Shown: positions 42,285-53,700, counted from the stretch's first letter. The stretch: 64,000 nucleotides of DNA from Delphinus delphis (GCF_949987515.2 NC_082698.1:31214070-31278069); one strand, 5' to 3'. Notes: a model not told the origin generated them from the letters alone. A program made the numbers and translations.

Positions 42285-42439
42285 AAAATAATTCTCTTTT
42301 CCAGGGTATGTTACTATTTACATTCACTTGTTTCTGTTTACTTTTATTCTAAAGTTTGCCTTTTTAAATTTTTTGCATTAATTTTGTTTTTTTATTATAT
42401 GTCAAGCCATTATCTAGTTTAAAAGTCAAAACTATGAAA

Positions 42440-44090
42440 AGATAGATCCCGAGAATCAATCTACATCCCTATCACTTCTGCTCTGTTTCCAGCTCCCTCC
42501 TGCCTCCTATAGATGACTATTTGTATTAGTTTATGATTTCTCCTTCTAGTGTTTATGTTTGTTTTTGCAATAATAAGTATGTGTATTTTCCTCTATCTTC
42601 TTGTTTTTTTTAAAGAAGTAGCTTACACTGTCCTGACCTTGTCTCTTCCACTTACCGTATCCCAGAGGTCACACCATTTTTATGGCGGCACAGAACTCTG
42701 CTACAAGGATGAACTAAAATGTATTCAACCAGTCCTCCACTGAAAAGCATTTAGGTTTTTCCAGTTCTCGTTGTTGCAAATAAAACTGCAACAAATAACT
42801 CTGTGCAGATGTTGCATGCCTGTGTCTGTGAAAGTGTATCTTCAGGAGAGGGTCCTAGAAGTGACATTGCTGGGTTACGAGGTCAATTCATTTATTTTGT
42901 TAAATATTGCCAGTTCCCCTCCATGGCATTGTAACATGTTGTTAGCAAAGAGTGCCTGTTTCCTAAGAGCATCCTATCACCAGACTTGCAGATTTTTGCT
43001 AATCTGGTACGTAAACATGCATATGTTCTTCGGCCTGGTTATAACCTTTCTCTTAATAGGAGATTGAGCATATTTCCATCCATTTAAAGGCTTTTCATGG
43101 TCATTTTTTTTTCCGTCTCAATTTTTAGGAGCTCTTTATCTATTAGGGAGATTAGCCTTTTATCTGTGATACATGATGCAACTCTTTACTCCCAATTTGT
43201 CCTTTGTCTTTTGATGATGTTTATAATGTTTTTTTTGCCATAAACAAGTTCTTTATGTTTTTCTAGTTAAATTTATCAGTCTTTTCTTTGATTGCTTCTG
43301 GATTTTAAGTCATAGATAAGGTTATAAAGAAATTTAATTGTGTCTACTTCTGGTACAGCTATGGCTTCATTTTTATAGTTAGAGCTCTGATCCACTGGGA
43401 GTTTTTTCTGTTGAATGGTTTGAGGTATGAATCTAAATCTTATCTCTTCCCCAGTGGCTTTGCAATTGCCCTGCTTACTAAAAAGTCCATCTTTCTGGGC
43501 TTCCCTGGTGGCGCAGTGTTTGAGAGTCCGCCTGCCGATGCAGGGGACGCAGGTTCGTTCCCTGGTCCTGGAAGATCCCACATGCCGCGGTGTGGCTGAG
43601 CCCGTGAGCCACGGCCGCTGTGCCTGCGCGTCCAGAGCCTGTGCTCCGCAACGGGAGAGGCCACAACAGTGAGAGGCCCGCGTACCGCAAAAAAAAAAAA
43701 AAAAAAAAAAAAGTCCATCTTTCTCCCATTAGATATGCCACATTCATAGCATTTAATCTCCTTAAATTCTTCTGTTTATTTCTGCACTTTCTCTTTAGTT
43801 CTGTTGGTCATGCAGAAATACCATGCCGTTTTTATTAGAGAGGCTTCATAGCGTGCTTTAAATCTGAGAGGTCTATCTCCTTCCACTCCCTTGATCTTCT
43901 TTGTCAGAGATTTCTTGGCAATTCTTGCTTGTTTTTATAGAGAGAGGAAATTTAGAATCTACTTCCCTCAGGTGTCGTTGGAGGAGAGGATCTTATCGCT
44001 ATTTTTATGGGCATCACATTAAACTTATATATTAACTTGGAGATAATGGCATTGGTGACACTGAGTCATTCTACCCAAGAACATGGACCA
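42440..44090 (-). mobile_element. Old L1 (L1M-type) 3' half, antisense, carrying a SINE
   Basis: ATGTATTCAACCAGTCCTCCACTGAAAAGCATTTAGG, TTGCAAATAAAACTGCAACAAATAACTCTGTGCA, TTAGGGAGATTAGCCTTTTATCTGTG and GCAATTCTTGCTTGTTTTTATAG follow the antisense L1 3' UTR to ORF2. The sequence resumes in register on the right of the SINE at 43497-43707. Confidence 0.78.
43497..43707 (+). mobile_element. CHR SINE, young short form, sense
   Basis: GGGCTTCCCTGGTGGCGCAGTG to a long A tail. The 17-bp duplication AAAAAGTCCATCTTTCT is perfect at 43480-43496 and 43708-43724. The SINE interrupts the old L1 at 42440-44090 and is plainly younger than it. Confidence 0.97.
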
Positions 44091-45440
44091 TCTCCCGATT
44101 TGTTCAAGTCTGCTTTAGTCGGGGACCCTCTGAATCTAGATGGACTGTCTGGGTAAGAGGACTAGGAGACTAGTGGCGCTCCACCAGATAAAAGGTAACA
44201 GAAATCTGTCATCAACAGCCACAGCATCTGCTCTCAAGGGCTTCTCCTGGCCTCCAGGACCTCAACCCCTGGAGGCCATGAGCCTTATCTTGGCTTTCTA
44301 CTTCTCTGACACTCCCATTCCTTGGACAGAGCACTCTGCCTCTCCACCCTTGCCTGCTCTCTGGCTTCATCGTGGCCCTGACTAACAGGGAAGACCTGGC
44401 CTCCTGACCATAGAGGACCCCATGTACTTGCCTCCCACCCCATCTTTGGAGAGCTATTTCTGGCTGGTGGCTGGGCCGTGTGACTGATGAGGAGTACGGG
44501 TGTTTGCGAACCAGTCTGACCAAAGGGATGGTCACGTGCTGGGAATCAGTGAGGAATAAGATGAAGCCCCAAGGTGAGACTCAGTGACAGGGGCATGAAT
44601 GACATTCATACTTGGTTCTAGAAGAAAGGAAAAACCTCTGAAATCCTTCTTGAGAGTCAGCAGTTGGGAACATGGCCTGGGAATGAGAGTGGGGGTGGAT
44701 CTAGCTGCAGAGAAGAAGCAGGAGGCTGAGCAGTGATCCAGGTGAGGATCTAGGCTGGAGTGAGAACTGGGCGAGGGTGGAAATATTACAAAGGAGAGTC
44801 CTGCTCGCAGACTGGCTCTGAGGGCTGAAGGCAAGGGAGGAGGTGAAGATGAGGCAAAGGCCAGGAGTTGTCTGTCCTGACAACAGGCTATGGTAATGTT
44901 CTTACCAACCAAGGACTTGGACTGATACTTGGACGGTTTTCTTCAAAGCGATACTCCTCGTAATACGGATACTGCACTCCAGGCCAATTTCATATGCAGA
45001 ATATTGAGTTTACTGAACAGATGAAATAGGGAACTGATTCATGTCACAGAAAGTGAAGCCTCGAGCTTAAAAGAGCCTTTGCCGCTTTGTTCAAGTCACA
45101 GCTGTGTCGTCTCCTTCCTTCTTCCTCCCTTCCTGCCCCCTCCCCGCAAAGGAGAACAGATAGACCACTAGCAGCGTCTGCCTCAGTTCCTGTTCTCTCT
45201 TGGCCTTTCTCTGGCCTCGTCTGCTATTTTTCTCCAGTGCTTTACCCAGGCTCCCTAACTTCCTCCCAAACCTTCCTCCATCGGGGCCCTTAACTGGCAC
45301 TGGCCAATTCACCAGGCATGGGCCTGACCAACAGCAAGCCCCTGTTCCTTTGGCCTGCACGTGTCAGAAAGCTGCCAGGGCCACCGTTCCTGCAGGACAG
45401 CCCCCCCACCCCCATCCCAAGAATGGGGGCCAGCACAGGG
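44091..45440. other. Intergenic, mostly unique sequence
   Basis: No exon seen. There is a possible L2-like piece at 44570-44890 (GGAATGAGAGTGGGGGTGG, AGGTGAGGATCTAGG). Frames of 80-126 codons at 44140-45556 lie in GC-richer sequence and show no protein family signature. Confidence 0.45.
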
Positions 45441-45449
45441 AAAAGAGAG

Positions 45450-45620
45450 GGAATGGTTTGGGGGTTAAAGGGCCCTGGCTCAGGGATCAGGAAGAATGGG
45501 TGGCCTTAGGCAAGTGCTGTCACCTTTCTGAGGCTCAGACTTCACATCGTGAATGATAAGCGTACGCCCCTCATAGAGTTGTTGTGAGGCTGACCTTCGA
45601 GGGAGTAGGTCACACTCCCT
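45450..45620 (+). mobile_element. MIR SINE, sense
   Basis: GTGGCCTTAGGCAAGTGCTGTCACCTTTCTGAGGCTCAG, TGAATGATAAGCGTACGCCCCTCATAGAGTTGTTGTGAGG follows the MIR core and 3' part. Confidence 0.75.
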
Positions 45621-45959
45621 CGAACAACAGAAGCATAGTGTCCATGCCACACTTCGTCTACTTCCTTTGGCAATCTGCCTCAACCAGCCCTGGCAGGGGA
45701 AGAGCCATGAGCAGGTGGGTGGCAGAGCAGAGAGGGTGAACCGTGGCTCACCTTCCAGTTTCAGTGAGGACTTGGACTATTTCCAAAGGTCTGTAAACTG
45801 ACACAACCACCTAGCCTCGCTCTGGGAAGCAATCTCGCACAGACCACCAAAGGCATCTCTTCTGGAAGCTGTGAGAGTGTTTCTGCTCACGGAATCCAGT
45901 TTCTGTGCACATGGGCCAATGTCCAGATGCCAAGTCAGAGGGAGTCTGAGCCCTTCTTG

Positions 45960-46060
45960 AATACCCTTTCTCATCCTCTAAAGGTGAGCAGTTGAGGCCA
46001 GGGAGATTAAGTGATCCACCCAAGGTCTTGGTTAAGTTGGTGCCTTGATGTCAGGACAGG
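45960..46060 (-). mobile_element. MIR SINE fragment, antisense
   Basis: CCTTTCTCATCCTCTAAAGG, GTGAGCAGTTGAGGCCAGGGAGATTAAGTGATCCACCCAAGGTC matches antisense MIR. Short. Confidence 0.5.
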
Positions 46061-46089
46061 GCCCTCTGCTGAAGCACAGGTATCTCTTG

Positions 46090-46470
46090 TGATGGCAAAA
46101 CCCTGTGATTGTCAGCTTAGACTATGGAAACAAGCTTGGGTTTGAATCCCAGCATTGACGAGTGGTGTAACTTTGGGCCAGTTACTTAACCTCCCTATGA
46201 ATCCGTTTTTTCACATGTATAATGAATGGTGTCAGGACTACCCTGGTGGTCCAGTGGTTAAGACTCTGCTCTCCCAACGCAGGGGGCCCGGGTTCCATCC
46301 CTGGTCAGGGAACTAGATCCCACATCCCGCAACTAAGAGCCTGCATGCCACAGCGATGATCCCGCGTGCCACAGCTAAGACCCGGCGCAGCCAAATAAAT
46401 AAATTAATTAAAAGAAAAAAAAATGAATGGTGTCATAGTACACGAACATAAAAGCATTGAAAAAGCATGT
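46090..46470 (+). mobile_element. MIR SINE, sense, interrupted by a CHR SINE
   Basis: GGGTTTGAATCCCAGCATTGAC, ACTTTGGGCCAGTTACTTAACCTCCCTATGAATCC, TTCACATGTATAATGAATGG is the MIR core; it continues after the SINE with CATAGTACACGAACATAAAAGC. Confidence 0.75.
46235..46421 (+). mobile_element. CHR-type SINE, intermediate form, sense
   Basis: GGACTACCCTGGTGGTCCAGTGGTTAAG, GGGTTCCATCCCTGGTCAGGG, AACTAGATCCCACATCCCGC and an AATAAAT-type tail. A perfect 14-bp duplication, AATGAATGGTGTCA, lies at 46221-46234 and 46422-46435, within a MIR. Confidence 0.95.
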
Positions 46471-46639
46471 TGTTGTTGGTTGTCATTAACGGATGCAAGG
46501 AAAAGAACCCAACAGAAACCAGGGCTGGTCGGTCTCATCCCCAGACTCCAATATAATGTCTTCTCGTTCTCAAGCCTCATCATTTCACAGAGCTAACTGA
46601 GACTTGGGCGGACTGTCCTGGCTTTGCCCCATAGCTTTA

Positions 46640-47320
46640 GACCAGATCTTATTTTATATATTTTTGTTAAATATTTAATATCTACAATAAGTACCTATAT
46701 ACCCACCACTCAACTTAAGAAATAGGACACTACCGTTGCCTTCGAAGTCCTATGTGCCCCTTCACTCCAATCCCACTCCCTAGTTCCATTCACCTGAATT
46801 TTATATTTATCATTCCCTCCCTTGGTTTGACCATATATGTATATGTCCTAAATAATAAATTAGTTTTACATGTCTTTAACCTAAATATAACTGGATCATG
46901 GTGTATGATCTTCTTTAACTTGCCTTTATTGCTCAGATTATTTTTGCTATTTATCTATACTGATCAGTTGTATTCACTCCTTTTCGCTGTTGAATAGTAC
47001 TCCACTGCATGAATATGCCACAATTAATTTATCTGTTTTCCTGTTGAGGGGCAATTGGGTTGTTCCAAGTGTTGTTTTGTTTTCTGTTAGAAATGGTGCT
47101 TCAATGACAATTCTTGCACGTGACTTGGTGTACATGGTATATTTTTAGTATTCTGACACAGTGCTATGTTATGTATGACCTCTTGCTGGGTCATAGGTAT
47201 GTATGTCATCAAGTGTATTAGGTAATACCAAGCTGTTTCCAAAGTGGTTGTACCTAGTTATATTTTTATCAGCAGTGTACAGGAGTTCCACATTTTCTTT
47301 AAGGTTGGTATTATCCATTT
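46640..47320 (-). mobile_element. Old L1 (L1M-type) 3' end, antisense
   Basis: ATACCCACCACTCAACTTAAGAAATAGGACACTACC, GATTATTTTTGCTATTTATC, GTTGAATAGTACTCCACTGCATGAATATGCCAC and TGCTTCAATGACAATTCTTGCACGTG follow the antisense L1M 3' region. Confidence 0.75.
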
Positions 47321-47329
47321 TTCATTTGT

Positions 47330-48164
47330 TAATCTAGTAATTAATTAATTGTCATGTTCACTGTGCCGTGTAGTTCGAGACTGTTTATCATGGTACGTTG
47401 ATCTCCATGTGCTGTGGAAACCATGTTGCGTGGTCTTACTCTTTTCACAAATCATAGGCTAAAATTTGGTGTCCTCAATTTCCATGTTTGCACTGACCAA
47501 GTAGTGGCAGCCTGGAACATCATGGCTATCACACTACGTACCACATGGGGTAAAATGCCCAGTCTGGAAAAGCAGACACTCATTTTTATCACGTCAGACT
47601 AGACACAGTAAAAAGAAGAAAGACAAGTGGCTGTAAAAAGAAAAAGCAGAAGTGTAACCCTTGTCCTTGGTCTTTTTCTCTGGGGAAATAATAAGTACGC
47701 AGTGCAGGTGCTGAACAGAGTTGTTGGTTGAGAGAAAAGTCAAGTAGCTGACGGGGTGCACTTTACAGTAATTTAGAAGGGACAAGCCGATTATTGCCCC
47801 ATTCGTTGGAGCTTGATTTTCCTGACCCTGATGACATTCTCCGTGCCCTCACTCTCCTGGTCTACTAGTTCCCTTCTGTTAAGACCTGTGAGGAGCTGAG
47901 GGGCGAAGGTCTAGAACTCTTTCAAGATAAATTGAAAGAAAATTGAGCTTCCTGTTTGGGGAAAATAAACAATTGGAAGAGCCAAGCACTTACATTTTTC
48001 TCATGAAAGATGATCTTTCTTGCTGGCCTGGCCAATTCAGGGGTTTGGCCGAGCAGAAGGGCCCCACCCTTCAATAGCCCTGTGGATTCTGCTCCTGACC
48101 ATCTGGTTAAACTAGAAATTCAGAAACGGTACATGAATGTGAATAATCAAGATTTACCTGGAGA
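47330..48164. other. Intergenic, nothing recognised
   Basis: No exon or nameable repeat. The frame at 47414-47602 has no protein signature. Confidence 0.45.
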
Positions 48165-48375
48165 GGGGCTTCCCTGGTGGCGCAGTGGTTGAGAGTCCGC
48201 CTGCCGATGCAGGGGACGCGGGTTTGTGCCCTGGTCCGGGAAGATCCCACATGCCGCGGAGCGGCTGGGCCCGTGAGCCACGGCCGCTGAGCCTGCGCGT
48301 CCGGAGCCTGTGCTCCGCAACGAAAGAGGCCGCAACAGTGAGAGGCCCACGTACCGCAAAAAAAAAAAAAAAAAA
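48165..48375 (+). mobile_element. CHR SINE, young short form, sense
   Basis: GGGGCTTCCCTGGTGGCGCAGTGG to the A tail, very close to the consensus of the other young copies. The 16-bp duplication AAGATTTACCTGGAGA is perfect at 48149-48164 and 48376-48391. It lies about 1.1 kb upstream of the proposed BLNK start site. Confidence 0.97.
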
Positions 48376-49213
48376 AAGATTTACCTGGAGAAATACAGAA
48401 CGTCTGTTTGTACAAAGGAGAGGTACAGGAGGAAAGGAATCCATCTACTACATCCATCTCTGCCTCTCACCTTCCTCCCGCTCCACTTCCCCTCCTCACT
48501 GGCCCATCACTAGGTCTGGTGAGGGGATGAAGGTGAGCAGTGGATGAAGCCAGGAGGGGACAAAGGCAGTGAGGAGAGTGGCACCCTGCTTTTAAGGGGA
48601 CTTCTGGATGGCCTGATGTCAGAACTGCATTGTTGGGAGGTTGTTAAATTTGTTCCTAGCTGACCTTTGAGTACATCTTGATTTTGTTTGAAAGCATCTG
48701 GCTATCAGCACAACTCCTGACACCATCAACCTCATAAAGGGACCATGCTGTACAATGGAGATCCTCTCCCCTTTTCCAGATCTCCTATCTGTCTCTATCC
48801 CTAATGACCTTGCCTAGAGAATTGTCTTCCCATTTTACACAGATCTTCAGGAAAACTGAATTCTAACTCTCAAAGTAAACTGTTACCACTGTGTCACTGT
48901 CATCTTGATATTTATTTAAAACCATTTGGGGGAGAGGAGTGAGGAGAAACTACACAAAAACACCATTTTCGTATAACAATCCTTTAAGTGGAAAAGTTTA
49001 TCCATGACTTTATCCAAATGAGCAGAAAGTCCCAAAGAGACTTTCAGATGGAATTGATTATTCTGCTTTTCCTTGAGCTCAGGAAGGGGACAGCATGACA
49101 CCTGCTGAAAACAAGGACTGTATGTGTTCAGGACAACAGGAAATAGTGACCAGCCAGAAGCTTGCCCTGACCTGATTATAAATCTGGTTACAGAAGAAAG
49201 CAGCTGGAAAGCA

Positions 49214-49244
49214 ATTTGCATGTCCAATAGGTTTCACTATTAAA
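49214..49244 (+). promoter_or_regulatory. BLNK: BLNK proximal promoter candidate: octamer, CCAAT, TATA-like
   Basis: Within 31 bases: ATTTGCAT (reverse octamer, Oct-1/Oct-2 site) at 49214-49221, CCAAT at 49224-49228, GTTTCACT (reverse of AGTGAAAC, IRF-type half site) at 49231-49238 and TATTAAA at 49238-49244. The octamer is typical of B-cell promoters such as immunoglobulin V genes. The cluster would put transcription start near 49265-49275. This is inferred from motif arrangement only. Confidence 0.6.
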
Positions 49245-49269
49245 GTTTACACAACGTGGAGTGATCGGC

Positions 49270-49513
49270 CAAGCCGGCTGGCTACCCAGGTCACATGACT
49301 ATGTAGAAACACGAAACTTGACTACATGCTCAAGCAAGTTTTACTTCTTCCTCGTGCAGGGGTGTCTGCCAGCAGCCTGCAGTCTCAGAAATCAGACTCA
49401 AGTGACTAGGACTCTTGAGATCAAAGGCTTACCATGCTACTCCCCAGGACAGCCAGGGACTGCTGACGTGACCACTGGACAGTGATCTGTGGTTCGTATA
49501 GTTACCAAAAATA
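49270..49513 (+). other. BLNK: BLNK 5' untranslated region (start approximate)
   Basis: Sequence between the inferred start and the ATG. The part just before the ATG (GTGATCTGTGGTTCGTATAG, then TTACCAAAAATA) resembles the human BLNK leader as I recall it, which supports this exon being continuous up to the ATG. The exact 5' end is not determinable from sequence alone. Confidence 0.6.
49434..49466 (+). other. Possible upstream ORF in the BLNK leader
   Basis: ACCATGC starts a ten-codon frame, MLLPRTARDC, closed by TGA at 49464-49466, which is 47 bases before the BLNK ATG. The -3 adenine gives it a fair initiation context. It matters only if transcription starts upstream of 49434. Confidence 0.4.
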
Positions 49514-49560
49514 ATGGATAAGCTTAATAAAATAACTGTCCCCGCCAGTCAGAAGTTGAG
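49514..49560 (+). CDS. BLNK: BLNK coding exon 1 (B-cell linker protein, N-terminus)
   Basis: BLNK (SLP-65) is the cytosolic adaptor that Syk phosphorylates to bring BTK and PLC-gamma-2 to the B-cell receptor and pre-B receptor. The exon encodes 15 codons plus two bases: MDKLNKITVPASQKL then AG, which reads as the N-terminus of mammalian BLNK. It ends exactly at a canonical donor, GTAAGATTTT. The start has a good context (ATAATGG, purine at -3 and G at +4). It is too short to appear as an open frame of useful length, so it is found only by similarity. The N-terminal region forms a leucine-zipper-like membrane-association segment with the residues of exon 2. Exon 2 (QLQKMVHDIK...) is not present downstream in the window. 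Confidence 0.95.
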
Positions 49561-50689
49561 GTAAGATTTTCGCCATCCAATACTTTTCCTTCTTCTTCTC
49601 CTTTATTTATTTATTTTTTTTCAGTCATCTTACTGCATCTCAGAAATACTGAAATCCTGGAATACTTTGCTAGCTGTAAGGCAGTGGGGTGTCAATTGCT
49701 ATAGGGAAAGGGACTTGCATTTTTAAAGAAATGTGTAGGAACAAGTGAGCTTACTCTAGCTGGCTTTGCCAGTGATGGATTGAAGTGTAAAGCTTTGAAG
49801 AGAAAAGAAAAAAGAAAAGCCAAGGGCTTAGACTCTACCAATGGTCAGCTTGGAGAGTCTGAACACAGCAAGCTTTTCTAAAAAGAGTTTGGTCTAATCT
49901 GAGTACTCAAATATTTCATTGTGGATTACTATTTAATGTTAAAGATTGTTGTAATAATTTGTATCCGTTGTCGTTTTACTATCTCATTTATTTTGTGGCT
50001 GTATGTCACAAGTGTTTTGGGGAGATTAGATCTGTTTTTCCAGTGTCTTCATGTCAGTGTAACAATCATCTATAAAAAGCCACTTAGAAAGAATAAATAA
50101 ACCAGAAGTGTCCCAAGGGAAAAGAATCAAGAAACTCTTCTGACTTATAGAAGAAAAGACTTCCCAAATTTTTATTTTGAAGATTTTCTTTTTGTCTCAT
50201 TGTGACAACATCATGGCTTTTTGAGACTGGAACTTTTAAGTGTTCAATGAGTGTTTTATATTTCAGCTACCACTTGAACTTCAGTTTTTCACAGGGTGAT
50301 GTGACACGGGTAGCAAGGAAGTTATCAGAAATGATAAGGAGCTAGAGAATCAGAGCTTTTGAGACAGAATTTAAGAGAAATTAGTCTGAGAATGGCAGAG
50401 GGACAGCCCTTCACAGTTAGAATATGGGTCATATAGCTGGTAGGCACTTGGTAAATGATAGTTTGAAACGAACTGCTGGTCTGGAATCAAGAGGCAGCAT
50501 GGCCGCGGTCAGCCCTTTCAAGGGTGTGCTGGTAAGGAGACAAAAAGCTTCCTCAGTCTTGCCCTTGGTCTCACGTTGCTACACCGTCATGGGAGGTGGG
50601 TAGGTAAAACAGTGCAAGTAGTAAGTGACTCAGTGAGTATAAGAAGTGAATTGGAGTAGCTGGAGAGGTTTTAACAGAGAAGACGCTTC

Positions 50690-50965
50690 AAGTGCTAAGC
50701 TTTGTCAAAGTAAATGAACAAACAAAATCAAATAAAAACGAACATGTAGATGTTGAGAACGGAGTCGTGGTTACCAGAAGTGAAGAGACAGGGGGCGGAG
50801 GGTGAAATGGGTAAAGGAGGTCAAGTGTATGGTGATGGATGAAAACTAGATTTTTGGTGGTGAGCACACTATGGTACATACAGAGGTAGAAATATAATGT
50901 TGTAAAAGTGAAAGGTACATAATGTTATAAACCAATGTTACCTCAATAAAAATAAATAAATAAAT
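50690..50965 (+). mobile_element. Old L1 3' end, sense
   Basis: GAGAACGGAGTCGTGGTTACCAGAAGTG, GGTGGTGAGCACACTATGGTACATACAGAGG and ATGTTATAAACCAATGTTACCTCAATAAAAATAAATAAATAAA. The flanks GCTAAGCTTTG (50695) and GCTAGGCTTTG (50972) look like its duplication with one mismatch. Confidence 0.8.
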
Positions 50966-50999
50966 AAAGAGCTAGGCTTTGAGAGGCAGGTAAGATAAA

Positions 51000-51420
51000 A
51001 GAAGTTGGAGAATTGGAGGGAAAGCCTGATGTGCTGGGAGGGAGGAAAGACGGAAGCTGACGCTGGGAGCTGGACTTGACTAGGTCCATTTGTAGGATGA
51101 TGAGGAGAGTCTTCTGCCCAACAGAGGCTGTAGAATAGGCCTGTGGGACCAGAAAGTCCTCAAAAGGTTAGATGCGTAGGGTGGGGCCAGATCACAAAGG
51201 GCAGAGAGGGCTCTAACCACGGAGGGCTGGAGAACGGTTTATACAGTGACAGATGTCATGCCAGCGGGCTTAAGGGAGGTTGGCAGGATGGACTGGAGGG
51301 GGCGGAACCTGGAGGCAGGGATGCTCAGTTAGAGGGGCGGTTAAGTAACCCAAGCCTCTAGTGCTGCAGGCCTGGACTTGGGGCAGAGCAGTGAAAAGGG
51401 AGAGCGAAGGAAAGACATGC
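51000..51420 (-). mobile_element. L2-like fragment, antisense
   Basis: GTGGGGCCAGATCACAAAGGGCAGAGAGG, GGAGGTTGGCAGGATGGACTGGAGGGGGC follow the L2-type antisense stretch GGGCCAGATCATGTAGGGCCTTG then GATGGATTGGAGGGGG. Frames inside it are not genes. Confidence 0.55.
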
Positions 51421-52239
51421 CAAAGAAACTAACAAGGCATAGATATTAAGATTTCTCCCAAATGAGCAAGAGGGTTTAGAAGGTCCTTTTCAGAGATATT
51501 CCATAACCTAGGCCTATACTAAGTCTTAGAACCTCTTTCAGGATATCCAGATGGGGATTTAAATAAAGAGAAGCAACAGAACCTAAATCACTTTATGATC
51601 CTTCCCTCAGGGACAAAGTTCAGCTTTGTCACAGAGCAGTCGATAGACAACATACAACACTAGATTAGAGGGTAGAAAACCAAAACCATATTGTGGATAA
51701 TCATATACTACATTCATCTGCTCAGGCAAAAGTAACTTTTTTTTTCTACTTGGTTACTGAGTTGTTTTTACAGAATTGGCCTGTTTTAATAAAATGTGCA
51801 CTGTCGATGTGAAACGTTTCAAAGAAATGAAATTGTAAACACAGTGAACTTGAAGCACCATTTTAAATCTTTTCTGTAATTAGATGGGATGGCGAGGAAT
51901 AGGTCAATGAATACTTGATCCCTGTGGTTTGTATCCTCTGTCCCGACAGGTTATCACCAATTCAGAATGTTGCCAGCTGTGTAATTATTTGGCATCAGAT
52001 GACAGTATAAGTGAAGATCTGTGTTCATACTCTTAGGTTTATCAAAGTTTATATGATAATTTGCTTAAATTCTTAGCCAGAAAAAACAGAGAGATAGTGA
52101 GTGTCCATCAAGGGGGAGTAAAAAGGATGACCCTGATCTAGGGGGTGTATTCCCAGGGCTGGAAAGAGACTAGAGGCAGAAGGAGTGACCAGGAGGGAGG
52201 GAAAGTAGAGTCAGCTAAGAAAAAGAGAGCAGGCATGAT

Positions 52240-52259
52240 TGGAAAAAAAAAAAAAAAAG
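52240..52259 (+). repeat. Short A-rich run
   Basis: About 16 adenines after ATTGG in otherwise purine-rich sequence; may be the tail of an unrecognised insertion. Confidence 0.5.
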
Positions 52260-52949
52260 ATTCTCAACATGAAGGAGAAAGAGAAGGTTCCAGATGGACC
52301 TTCCCAGATGGACAGCTGGGGATGAGTAGTCAGCCTGAGAGTTTCTACTGCAGAGGAATTGAGAAAGGCGAAGTGGTTAAGTTGTATGTGACCACAGAAA
52401 TGTGTGAGCACAGATTCTTGCTTTTTTTCTCCCTTTGGGGCACTACATGAAGTCGGTTTCTCTGTTAATGGGAATTCAAAAACTCTCAGGATCTTTTAAT
52501 TGATTCTTAGCCATGATTTTCCCTGGATTTTATAAGGTAACGATATCATCAGAAACTCAGCTCAGACCTGGGGTCTCAATCCTTCCACAGTAAGTATTCC
52601 TATTCATAAAAATATTACACTCCTAGGTAAACGTTTCAACATTTACAGTCCTGAATCACAATGACTATATTCCTTTCAAGTTAGTGAAACTAGTTTGTAA
52701 GGGAAATTTTACGTTTTTATATTTTTAATAACCTCCCAGATGACTCATCGTCTGTGCGTGTGTATTTTTCTTTGTAGCTCCCACAAACACATACTCACTT
52801 ATTTTTACAAATGGAAAAAGTCTTTGACACAGGTGTGGTCAAGCCAAGTCTCCCTAATCCTTATATTATTGGTTGAAGAGTATGGTATTTTTCAGTCAAA
52901 CTAACATATGTGTGAGTTTAGGAAAGTTTACTTAAATTCCCTGGTCCCG

Positions 52950-53060
52950 GCTACTTCAGCTGAAAAGATAGAGATAATAACAGCACCGATCCCACAGGGC
53001 TGTTGTAAGGATTAGAGTGATCCTGGTACATAGTAATTACTGGATTGAAAAATGGTGGTT
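52950..53060 (+). mobile_element. MIR SINE 3' part, sense
   Basis: AAAAGATAGAGATAATAACAGCACCGATCCCACAGGGCTGTTGTAAGGATTAG, CCTGGTACATAGTAATTACTGG follows the MIR 3' half. Confidence 0.7.
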
Positions 53061-53389
53061 ATTTAATATCTTATTGTTATTCTTATTAATTCTATAGGTG
53101 TGCAATTGATTTTCTGAACAGAAACATAGTACTTTACGTTGATCCTTGATAAATTTCATGTCAGTTTCAGTTCTTCTTTTTAGCTATTTTGTCTATTTTA
53201 CCTGTTGCTTCTGACATCTGTGGCATTTAGCTTTGCATGGGCTGTGACGTGACAAACGTCCCTTCTCTGCCCTAATCTAAGTGGCTAATAAACTGTTGAG
53301 CATGACAGAGCCCTGCCATGGGTGTCTGGGTCTCACGGCTAGGGCTCTCATTTGGAGATCCTATTTGACAGATCCTGGGACATGATTTT

Positions 53390-53700
53390 TCTTCTCAGGT
53401 CTTGGAATCCTCAATTGGCATTTCCAGTTACTTGACTTTTCAAGTTCAATTCTTCAGAAACAGAGTTATCTTCTTTTCACCTTTCTGCCACTAGATCTCT
53501 CTCTGGTCCTCCCTGTTTCTGTCAATGGTGTCATCATCAACTCTAAGCCTGATGCATCCTTTCCTCTGTACCTCCACTCACCTAACACAACCTCTAGTCT
53601 TTCTTTCATGATGCTTCCATATATGCCCTTTTCTTTCCTTTTCTACCACACCATCCTGGTTAGGTCCTCATCACCCTGTGTCTCCCAGCTACAAAATGAG
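53390..53700 (+). mobile_element. L2-like fragment, sense (tentative)
   Basis: GTCAATGGTGTCATCATCAACTCTAAGCCTGATGCATCCTTTCCTC and other pyrimidine-rich words resemble sense L2 upstream of its 3' UTR. Diverged. Confidence 0.4.
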
